Shown piece after piece: positions 1 through 5,349 of a DNA stretch of 5,404 bases. A program made the translations under genes and the position numbers. Position 1 is the stretch's first letter, and every line of letters starts with the position of its first letter. Where the stretch lies: NCBI GenBank assembly GCA_017501055.1, contig JAFVXP010000005.1:1-5404 (forward strand). The letters are read 5' to 3'. The notes beneath the pieces are model-generated. The model was not told the DNA's origin. It saw only the letters and a list, made by a program, of their open reading frames with translations, and searched no databases. This DNA comes from Clostridia bacterium (GTDB taxonomy: Bacteria; Bacillota; Clostridia; Oscillospirales; CAG-382).

Positions 1-9
1 ATAAAATCA

Positions 10-37
10 CCCCAACAAGTCTATCGACTTCTCGGGG
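10..37. other. Left-arm hairpin module of the inverted-repeat element
   Basis: CCCC at 10-13 can pair with GGGG at 34-37, enclosing an inner hairpin AAGTC (17-21), loop TATC, GACTT (26-30). A three-by-three internal loop separates the two helices. It has the same architecture as the right-arm module at 92-118, although the inner stem sequence is different. GGGG 34-37 can alternatively pair with CCCC 92-95 in the long-range fold, so the two folds compete. Confidence 0.6.
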
Positions 38-43
38 ACCCCG

Positions 44-86
44 ATAAAAATTAAGACCACCGAATTTTCGGTGGTCTTGTTTTTAT
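44..86 (-). terminator. Strong intrinsic terminator, bidirectional, closing the operon
   Basis: The core stem pairs 53-64 with 67-78, giving 11-12 bp (AAGACCACCGA with TCGGTGGTCTT) around a loop of about 4 nt. Read on the minus strand, the stem is followed by AATTTTTAT, so transcripts from the kinase gene would end here. Read on the plus strand, it is followed by GTTTTTAT, so it should also stop transcription arriving from the left. The flanking A and T runs can pair with each other and lengthen the stem. It lies about 50 nt past the kinase stop codon. A bidirectional terminator suggests a convergent plus-strand gene ending just left of the window. Confidence 0.9.
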
Positions 87-91
87 GGGGT

Positions 92-118
92 CCCCGCAAA
101 ACCGTGTGTTTTGTGGGG
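92..118. other. Right-arm hairpin module of the inverted-repeat element
   Basis: On the plus strand CCCC (92-95) pairs with GGGG (115-118), G96 wobbles with T114, and CAAAAC (97-102) pairs with GTTTTG (108-113) around a 5-nt loop. This gives an almost continuous 11-bp stem. In minus-strand RNA the wobble becomes a C-A mismatch, so the fold is slightly better on the plus strand. In a minus-strand transcript it would be the first hairpin after the kinase stop codon, lying before the main terminator. Confidence 0.65.
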
Positions 119-134
119 TGAGTGTCGGGGGTAT

Positions 135-968
135 TTATTTATTAAGCTCTTCCAAAAGATAGGGGACAGCTGTTTCAAATTTAACACCGTATTTGTGGCT
201 GTCGTCGCCAACGGTGTTTTCAATGCAACGCAGAGTGTAATTAGCGGCAACACGTGCAGATTCATATTCGGTTTTGCCTCTGAGGAGTGCACCCGAGAAA
301 GCACTTGCAAAAACGTCGCCCGTACCGTGACTTCCCACAGGGAGCTTTTTGTGACGGTAGTATTCAACCTTTTCGCCCGTTTTGACTATAACACCCGTTG
401 TTTCGCTGTCGTACGTAACGCCCGTGAGGATAACGTTGGGCATACCTGCTTTTTCAAGCGCATTAAGTACTTCGGTAACGTAGCCTTCGTCATAGCTTTC
501 TTTGTATTCCAAGCCCGTCATAAAGCAAGCCTCGGTTATGTTGGGAAGAACCACGTCTGCTTCCTTGCAAAGCCTTGTCATAGCGGCGGCATATTTATCG
601 TCAAAGCCGTAATAAAGGTTACCGTTGTCCGCCATTGCAGGGTCAACTATCTTAACACAGTTGGGACGGGAAAGTGTTCTGAAAATATCAGTCACCATAT
701 CGATCTGACGCTCGCTTCCAAGATAACCCGTGTAGATAGCGTCAAAATCAATGCCTTCCTTCTTCCAGTGCGCCGCAATGGAAGGAATATCGTCGGTAAG
801 GTCACGGAAGGTAAAGCCCGTAAAACCGCCCGTATGCGTCGAAAGCACTGCAGAGGGAAGTATTACCGTTTCAACACCGCAAGCCGAAAGTATCGGCAAT
901 GCAACGGTAAGAGAACATTGTCCAAAGCATGAAATGTCCTGAATGGTTAAAATTCTTTTGTAATCCAT
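135..968 (-). CDS. pdxY: Pyridoxamine/pyridoxal kinase (PdxY-like, ribokinase superfamily)
   Basis: This 277-residue cytosolic enzyme should phosphorylate pyridoxamine and/or pyridoxal with ATP, salvaging vitamin B6 toward PLP. The length is normal for the family. The N-terminus (ILTIQDISCFGQCSLTVALP, 6-25) and HTGGF (45-49) match the vitamer-binding part of PdxK/PdxY proteins. VDPAMADNGNLY (108-119) corresponds to the usual DPVMGDNG segment. PNITEA (142-147) is the family's PN(L)TEA motif. GSHGTGD (212-218) is the ribokinase anion hole, with Asp218 as the expected catalytic base. The start is supported by AAGGAG seven bases upstream (976-981). It is the last operon gene, 32 bp after cysK, and is followed by the terminator block. 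CysK is a PLP enzyme, so pairing with a B6 kinase makes sense. The preferred vitamer cannot be read from sequence, and the symbol marks the family rather than proven substrate. A bifunctional HMP kinase (ThiD) is less likely given the N-terminal match. Confidence 0.93.
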   Translation of the reverse strand: MDYKRILTIQDISCFGQCSLTVALPILSACGVETVILPSAVLSTHTGGFTGFTFRDLTDDIPSIAAHWKKEGIDFDAIYTGYLGSERQIDMVTDIFRTLSRPNCVKIVDPAMADNGNLYYGFDDKYAAAMTRLCKEADVVLPNITEACFMTGLEYKESYDEGYVTEVLNALEKAGMPNVILTGVTYDSETTGVIVKTGEKVEYYRHKKLPVGSHGTGDVFASAFSGALLRGKTEYESARVAANYTLRCIENTVGDDSHKYGVKFETAVPYLLEELNK

Positions 969-1000
969 AATTAATCTCCTTTTTTATCGTGAAACTTTCT

Positions 1001-1930
1001 CTACTTAAATAACTCTGTCGAAAGATATCTGTCGCCCGTGTCGGGAAGAAGGACAACAATATTTTTGTTCTCGTTTTCTTCTTTTTTAGCAATCTCAAGT
1101 GCCGCATATAACGCCGCACCCGAGGAAATACCCGAAAGAAGCCCCTCTTTTGTGGAAAGCATTCTGCCTGCCTCGTATGCTTCTTCGTCGGACACGGTGA
1201 TGATCTCATCAATTATATCAACGTCAAGCACTTCGGGAATGAACCCTGCGCCGATGCCCTGCAAATTGTGCTTCCCTGCGGAATTACCCGAGAGAACTGC
1301 AGAATTTTTCGGCTCGACAGCAATGATCTTAACGTTTTCACTTTGTTCCTTAAGATATTTGCCTACACCCGTGATAGTACCGCCCGTGCCGACACCTGCA
1401 ACAAAATAATCGATCTCGCCGTCGGTATCACGCCAAATTTCGGGCCCTGTTGTGAAATAATGCGCCTTTGCGTTTGCGGGATTGGCAAATTGGTCGGGGA
1501 TAAAACTGCCTTCGATTTCAGCATGAAGCCTTTTTGCTTCTTCAATAGCGCCGTTCATTCCAAGACTTGCGTCTGTAAGAACAAGCTCTGCACCGAAAGC
1601 GGAAATGATCTTTTTGCGTTCATCGGACATATTTTCGGGCATAACGATGATAACTCTGTACCCTTTGGGAACAGCAACCGCCGCAAGACCTATACCCGTA
1701 TTGCCGCTTGTCGGCTCTATAATCGTCGCACCGGGCTTTAAAAGTCCTTTTGTTTCGGCATCACCTATCATTGCTCTTGCAACTCTGTCCTTTGCCGAAC
1801 CGCCGGGATTGAATGCTTCCGGCTTTGCGATGATGTGAGCCTTAATTTTAAGCTCCCGTTCGATGTTTGTAAGCTCAACAAGCGGTGTGTTTCCGATAAG
1901 CTCGCTTGCTGAAGAATAGATGCGTTTCAT
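1001..1930 (-). CDS. cysK: Cysteine synthase (O-acetylserine sulfhydrylase A type)
   Basis: The 309-residue fold-type II PLP enzyme makes L-cysteine and acetate from O-acetylserine and sulfide in the cytosol. The key motifs are in order. LIGNTPLVEL (11-20) is the family start. NPGGSAKDR (41-49) carries the PLP Schiff-base Lys47. TSGNTG (74-79) is the substrate-binding loop. GTGGT (181-185) binds the PLP phosphate. GIGAGFIP (225-232) is typical of CysK. SGISSGA (266-272) places a serine near the pyridine nitrogen. PDTGDRYLST (296-305) closes the protein. Length and motifs fit CysK and there is no C-terminal CBS domain as in cystathionine beta-synthase. The start lies 3 bp after the glycosyltransferase stop. 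Its likely ribosome site, AAAGG (1942-1946), is 11 bases upstream inside that gene, so translational coupling is likely. No T-box or other sulfur-responsive element is visible before it. CysM or O-phosphoserine specificity cannot be excluded. Confidence 0.95.
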   Translation of the reverse strand: MKRIYSSASELIGNTPLVELTNIERELKIKAHIIAKPEAFNPGGSAKDRVARAMIGDAETKGLLKPGATIIEPTSGNTGIGLAAVAVPKGYRVIIVMPENMSDERKKIISAFGAELVLTDASLGMNGAIEEAKRLHAEIEGSFIPDQFANPANAKAHYFTTGPEIWRDTDGEIDYFVAGVGTGGTITGVGKYLKEQSENVKIIAVEPKNSAVLSGNSAGKHNLQGIGAGFIPEVLDVDIIDEIITVSDEEAYEAGRMLSTKEGLLSGISSGAALYAALEIAKKEENENKNIVVLLPDTGDRYLSTELFK

Positions 1931-1933
1931 AAT

Positions 1934-3454
1934 TTAATCAGCCTTTATTTCGTATAGTCTGAACGTTAATTCGTATTTCTTGAAATTATCGTTTTCGTCG
2001 TAATAGTTGGGGAAATATTGCTTTTCTTTAATAACCTTTGCGTTTTCCAAGCTATCAAAAAATTCAAGAGTTTCTCTTCCGCAAGCCCAAATTTTTCCGT
2101 TGTAATTCTTATAATCGGAAAGCTCCTGCGTGAAAGAAAGGCTATCTCCAAAAAGGGTATAGGTGTCTTCGATAGTCCAACCCCAAGGGTTATAGAAGAC
2201 CGTATCCTTGTTTTTGAACTTTATCATATAAACGAAGGAATGAAAATCGTTCGTAACGATAATATCTGCTTCGTCGAGGTCAATAAGCTCCGAATATGTT
2301 TTGTCCTTGACCTCATAATTTTGCTTCCAAAAGGGAATTGCAAATATAAGGAAACAAATGACAAGAAGCAAAGCGATTATACTTTTAACCCATTTAAAAT
2401 TTATCTTCGAAAACAGAAAAGCAAAAGCAAATGCCCAAAAGGGAGTGAATAATACCGAATACCTCTGATGATATATCGGGCGGAATACAGAGACTGCAAG
2501 AGTAAAAGCAAAAACCGCCAAACAAACAGAAACAGCCAAAAACGGAGCTTTGTACCCCTCTTTTTTCTTTTTATATCCCGAATATAAAGTCCAATATATC
2601 AAACTAAAAAGCAATACCGCAAAAATACCGACGATGTAAAACCAAAAAGAGCCTCTTTCGGTATAAAACCGTAACTGCATACCTATAAAGGGGTGCAATA
2701 CCGTGTCAAACAAAACGTCGGGGAAAATAACCCTGATCCAATTTGCACCGTTTAACGATATTTGGAAAGCAAACACGATAAAACCGGGTAGATACCCAAG
2801 AACCTGCGTGTAAGCATCTTTAAACCAATTCTTTGTTTCTTCCTTTTTGATTGCACGAATAAGCGTGAATGCGTTTATCACCGCAACCAGGAAGAAAGCA
2901 AAATAATGCGTGTATGCCGAAAGGATAGAGAATATAAGATAAAGAACTCTGTCTTTTTTGCTGTTGGAATTGATATATCTCCAAAGATAGATTCCCGTAA
3001 GTGCAAGAAGGAATATACCAAGGGTATACATTCGTATCTGCAATGCATATTTAAGCGTGGAGAAGGAAAAAACAGTCAAGAAACTGAACCAAAATCCAAC
3101 CCTATCGCCAAAATCCTTGCGTATATGCGTATATCCGAGCAATGTTACCGCAACGGCGAAAATTGCCGAGAATAAACGCAATGCAATAATCCCGTCACCG
3201 AAGATATAAGACCAAATCTTTATAACGATATAATAAAGATGCGGATGCACGTCAAACGTAAGACGGCATATCATATCGATCATACCGTTTTCAATGGCGG
3301 CAACGGTGAATGCTTCGTCAAACCAAACTCCGTCGATAAACGCACTGACAATGAATATAAGTCCGCCAAAGAGAATGACCAGAATATGCAATACCCGCAT
3401 CAAGCGGGTATTTTTGTTTATTATCAGAGAAGATGTATGTTGTTCTCTTTGCAT
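1934..3454 (-). CDS. Polytopic GT-C glycosyltransferase, family 39-like (PMT_2 type)
   Basis: This 506-residue membrane protein probably transfers a sugar from a polyprenyl-phosphate donor to an acceptor on the outer face of the membrane. After the first membrane helix (about 19-40) comes WFDEAFT (44-50), whose Asp-Glu pair is the expected catalytic acidic motif of the first external loop. DVHPHLYY (68-75) is the second hallmark (usually D-x-H-P-P-L-Y-Y), and QIRMYTL (139-145) follows. About ten hydrophobic helices extend to residue 374. The rest, about 375-506, is a soluble tail rich in Asp, Lys and aromatic residues, probably extracytoplasmic. The start overlaps asnA by 31 bp and has AAAAGGA nine bases upstream; a second Met at residue 19 lacks a ribosome site. 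By eye the gene looks more A+T-rich than its neighbours, as expected of a Phe/Ile-rich membrane protein. Donor sugar and acceptor (lipid, glycan or protein) are unknown. Confidence 0.82.
   Translation of the reverse strand: MQREQHTSSLIINKNTRLMRVLHILVILFGGLIFIVSAFIDGVWFDEAFTVAAIENGMIDMICRLTFDVHPHLYYIVIKIWSYIFGDGIIALRLFSAIFAVAVTLLGYTHIRKDFGDRVGFWFSFLTVFSFSTLKYALQIRMYTLGIFLLALTGIYLWRYINSNSKKDRVLYLIFSILSAYTHYFAFFLVAVINAFTLIRAIKKEETKNWFKDAYTQVLGYLPGFIVFAFQISLNGANWIRVIFPDVLFDTVLHPFIGMQLRFYTERGSFWFYIVGIFAVLLFSLIYWTLYSGYKKKKEGYKAPFLAVSVCLAVFAFTLAVSVFRPIYHQRYSVLFTPFWAFAFAFLFSKINFKWVKSIIALLLVICFLIFAIPFWKQNYEVKDKTYSELIDLDEADIIVTNDFHSFVYMIKFKNKDTVFYNPWGWTIEDTYTLFGDSLSFTQELSDYKNYNGKIWACGRETLEFFDSLENAKVIKEKQYFPNYYDENDNFKKYELTFRLYEIKAD
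3390..3417 (+). terminator. Terminator-like hairpin antisense to the glycosyltransferase 5' end
   Basis: AATACCCGC (3390-3398) pairs perfectly with GCGGGTATT (3404-3412) around the 5-nt loop ATCAA, and on the plus strand a T-rich run (TTTTTGTTT) follows. That is the form of an intrinsic terminator for plus-strand transcripts. It lies inside codons 15-22 of the minus-strand glycosyltransferase, about 10 bp past the asnA stop. In the sense direction there is no U-tract, so it should not end the operon message. The hairpin would bury the alternative start ATG (codon 19). Function is unproven. Confidence 0.4.
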
Positions 3455-4428
3455 ATATCAATGTCCTTTTCTTCCCAACGGGAAGACTGAACCTCGCCGA
3501 TGTGCGCCTTTCTTAGGAAAAACATACACATTCTCGATTGTCCAATACCGCCGCCCATGGTAAGCGGAAGCTTGTTTTCAAGAAGAGCCTTGTGGAAGGG
3601 AAGAGAGGAACGGTCTTCACAACCCGATTCCTTAAGCTGCTTTTTAAGAGCCTCTGCATCAACACGGATACCCATAGAAGAAAGCTCGAGAGCAATATCA
3701 AGTATAGGATAATAAACGATAATATCGCCGTTTAACGACCAATCGTCATAGTCGGGCGCACGTCCGTCGTGCTTCTTGCCCGATTTAAGCTTACCGCCGA
3801 TCTGCATTAAGAATATCGCGCCGTGTTTCTTTGCAGCGGCGTATTCACGTTCCTTTGCGGTCATGTTGGGATATTCGTCTTCAAGCTCCTGAGAGGTGAT
3901 GAAAACGATCTTTTCGGGAAGAAGTCTGCCCAAGAAGGGATAATCGTAGGCAATATATATTTCTGTGTGAATGAGCGCAGTATAGATCTGCTTAACGGCA
4001 CGCTTCAAAGTATCAAAGCAACGTTGCTGAGCGGTTATGACCTTTTCCCAGTCCCATTGGTCAACGAATACCGAATGGATATTGTCGGTATCCTCGTCAC
4101 GGCGTATTGCGTTCATATCGGTATAAAGACCCTCACCGGGCTCAAAACCGTATTCGGCAAGCGCCATTCTCTTCCATTTTGCAAGCGAATGAACAATTTC
4201 GTTTTCACCCGACATACCGTTAATATCAAAGGAAACGGGACGTTCGGTACCGTTGAGGTTATCGTTAAGACCGCTTTCCGCATCAACGAATAAGGGTGCG
4301 GAAACACGGGTTAGATTAAGCTGTATTGCAAGGTCACGCTCGAAAAAGTCCTTAACCTTTTTAATAGCGACTTCGGTCTGTCTGATGTTAAGAGAAGGTT
4401 TGTATCCTTCGGGAATTGTAACTGCCAT
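3424..4428 (-). CDS. asnA: Aspartate-ammonia ligase (asparagine synthetase A)
   Basis: This 334-residue cytosolic enzyme makes L-asparagine from aspartate, ammonia and ATP (giving AMP and pyrophosphate). It belongs to the class II aminoacyl-tRNA synthetase-like fold. Conserved AsnA blocks are visible in order: NDNLNGTERPV (55-65), VHSLAKWKRMAL (79-90), GEGLYTDMNAIRRDED (98-113), HSVFVDQWDWE (118-128), IGGKLKSGKKHDGRAPDYDD (210-229), ELSSMGIRVDA (248-258) and TMGGGIGQSRM (290-300), the last corresponding to class II motif 3. The length is close to that of E. coli AsnA (330 residues). It is full length, without visible loss of conserved blocks. The start has AGAGGA eight bases upstream. It begins 19 bp after the VTT gene and its last 31 bp overlap the glycosyltransferase start. 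No T-box or AsnC-type site is visible nearby. Confusion with AsnRS or AspRS is unlikely because those carry an N-terminal OB domain. Confidence 0.97.
   Translation of the reverse strand: MAVTIPEGYKPSLNIRQTEVAIKKVKDFFERDLAIQLNLTRVSAPLFVDAESGLNDNLNGTERPVSFDINGMSGENEIVHSLAKWKRMALAEYGFEPGEGLYTDMNAIRRDEDTDNIHSVFVDQWDWEKVITAQQRCFDTLKRAVKQIYTALIHTEIYIAYDYPFLGRLLPEKIVFITSQELEDEYPNMTAKEREYAAAKKHGAIFLMQIGGKLKSGKKHDGRAPDYDDWSLNGDIIVYYPILDIALELSSMGIRVDAEALKKQLKESGCEDRSSLPFHKALLENKLPLTMGGGIGQSRMCMFFLRKAHIGEVQSSRWEEKDIDICKENNIHLL
3464..3470 (-). promoter_or_regulatory. Ribosome binding site deciding the glycosyltransferase start
   Basis: AAAAGGA lies 9 bases before the ATG at 3454-3452, within the last codons of asnA. 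The next in-frame ATG (3400-3398) has only an A-rich stretch before it and lies in a hairpin, so the upstream start is preferred. The position implies that translation of this gene is coupled to asnA. Confidence 0.7.
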
Positions 4429-4447
4429 TATATATATCCTCTAAAGA

Positions 4448-5254
4448 TTAGTTTTTTTCAATTTCTTTGTGCTCTTTGTGCTCGCTCATTATTTCAAGTA
4501 TCTTTTTATACATAAGCAATCCGACAAGGCTGAAAATACCTGTTACGGCAAAAACGAGTATTGCGGCAAGATAGTTTTGTTCTACAATAAATTTACCTCC
4601 GATGGTAGAGCTTACAACGGAGGGGATTCTTGCGATAGTTGAGATAACAACAAAATCAATGGTTCTCATTTTTGTAAGACCGAAGAAGAATATCAACGGG
4701 TCTTTGGGCGTACCCGGGATAAGATAGAGCAGGAACACGCACCGAGCAAGCTTCTTTTCGCTGTTTATAAAGCGAAGCTCCTGAATCTTCTCTATCGGCA
4801 CAAAGAGCTCGACAAATTTAAATCCGAACTTCTTAACGAACGCAATAATTATTGCCGAGGCAAGCGCAACGCCGAGAAGACATATCAATGCACCGCCGAA
4901 CCAACCGAAGCAAAGCCCCATACCAACCTCGACGACCTCGCCCGGTATTGGCGAAACGACAACCTGAAGCACCTGTATGCCGAAAGCAACGAGAATACCG
5001 ATATTGCCGTAACCTTCTATAAGCGTTTTAAAGTTCGCTGCGGCATTGTCCAACCCCTCTCCGCTTTCAACCGAAAAGAGAATGACCTCTGTCAAATAAG
5101 CGCCAAGCCAAACGAAGAGAGCAACCGCAATTATAAGCGAAATAATTGCAACGATTCTTTTGCGTTTTTGTAATTTCTTGTTTTCTGCTTCCGTACGTTC
5201 GGAATCAACGGGAAAACGGCTATTCAATTGTTTTGCGTTTTTTTCCTCTTTCAT
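4448..5254 (-). CDS. VTT-domain membrane protein (TVP38/TMEM64, DedA superfamily)
   Basis: This 268-residue protein has a charged cytoplasmic N-terminus (1-33, KLQKRKR just before the membrane), a first helix at about 34-56, and a VTT domain at about 84-220. It ends in a last helix (228-248) and a charged His/Glu/Lys-rich tail. Within the domain, SPIPGEVVEVGMGLCFGW (101-118) is the conserved PGE-E-G-G-FG half-helix motif. LYLIPGTPKDPLIFFFGLT (176-194) is the second re-entrant motif typical of TVP38/TMEM64 proteins, and RIPSVVSSTIGG (209-220) is the conserved segment after it. Some DedA-superfamily proteins are reported to transport lipid carriers such as undecaprenyl phosphate; the substrate of this branch is not established. 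It is the first operon gene, with AAAAAGGG six bases before the ATG and a consensus promoter just upstream. A lipid-related link with the downstream GT-C enzyme is inference only. Confidence 0.88.
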   Translation of the reverse strand: MKEEKNAKQLNSRFPVDSERTEAENKKLQKRKRIVAIISLIIAVALFVWLGAYLTEVILFSVESGEGLDNAAANFKTLIEGYGNIGILVAFGIQVLQVVVSPIPGEVVEVGMGLCFGWFGGALICLLGVALASAIIIAFVKKFGFKFVELFVPIEKIQELRFINSEKKLARCVFLLYLIPGTPKDPLIFFFGLTKMRTIDFVVISTIARIPSVVSSTIGGKFIVEQNYLAAILVFAVTGIFSLVGLLMYKKILEIMSEHKEHKEIEKN

Positions 5255-5294
5255 ACGGAACCCTTTTTATATAAATATAATTTACCAATATATG

Positions 5295-5323
5295 AGTATA
5301 CTATCGACCCTTATAATTGTCAA
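5295..5323 (-). promoter_or_regulatory. Sigma-A (sigma-70 type) promoter of the five-gene operon
   Basis: On the minus strand TTGACA (5323-5318) is followed by exactly 17 bp and TATACT (5300-5295). The -35 box is perfect, the -10 is one base from TATAAT, and the spacing is ideal. Sequence upstream of the -35 box (about 5324-5362) is very A+T-rich and could act as an UP element. Transcription should begin near 5288, leaving a leader of about 33 nt before the VTT ATG. That leader shows only an A+T-rich stretch and the ribosome site. No riboswitch, T-box or clear operator is seen. Confidence 0.85.
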
Positions 5324-5349
5324 TAAAAGAATGGAAATTTAATAAAATC

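Larger units (their letters stand above)
7..121. repeat. Nested imperfect inverted-repeat element around a bidirectional terminator
   Basis: Four layers of inverted repeat are visible around a centre near 65. TCACCCCA at 7-14 is the exact reverse complement of 114-121. CGGGGACCCC at 33-42 matches 87-96. ATAAAAA at 44-50 matches 80-86. AAGACCACCGAA at 53-64 matches 67-78. Only a bulged G43, the 51-52/79 mismatch and the arm spacers (15-32 and 97-113) break the symmetry. Each spacer is itself a small hairpin, so each arm reads TCACCCCA, mini-hairpin, CGGGGACCCC. The element ends 13 bp from the kinase stop codon and holds no supportable gene. It may be a dispersed intergenic repeat (REP- or MITE-like) or an elaborate terminator. 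No target-site duplication or transposase is seen, so mobility is not claimed. The pairing is read directly; the biological identity is unknown. Confidence 0.75.

Noticed and set aside
1..54. Plus-strand frame reading IKSPQQVYRLLGDPDKN to a TAA at 52-54, possibly the tail of a convergent gene
   Set aside because: It lies wholly inside the left arm of the inverted-repeat element, whose sequence is explained by pairing. Another frame (3-47) is open over nearly the same length, so 17 codons are not evidence of coding.
7..121. Intact mobile element (MITE) reading of the nested repeat
   Set aside because: The 8-bp outer inverted repeats are present, but no target-site duplication flanks them, and the centre is a functional-looking terminator. 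It is kept only as a possibility within the repeat entry.
111..932. Long plus-strand open frame (273 codons) opposite the pyridoxamine kinase gene
   Set aside because: It is an antisense shadow: the opposite frame matches a known enzyme family over its full length with all motifs, whereas this translation is rich in Cys/Arg/His with no recognisable domain.
969..1000. Separate promoter for the kinase gene in the 32-bp gap after cysK
   Set aside because: The gap holds a good ribosome site (AAGGAG) but no convincing -35/-10 pair could be seen.
1268..1741. Plus-strand open frame of 157 codons inside cysK
   Set aside because: It is antisense to conserved cysK motifs, with no ribosome site or family resemblance.
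3823..4293. Plus-strand open frame of 156 codons inside asnA
   Set aside because: It overlaps the most conserved asnA blocks and shows no domain of its own.
5267..5280. Palindrome TTATAT-AA-ATATAA in the leader, as a possible operator
   Set aside because: It consists only of A and T in an A+T-rich leader, where such symmetry is common by chance, and it matches no operator I can name.
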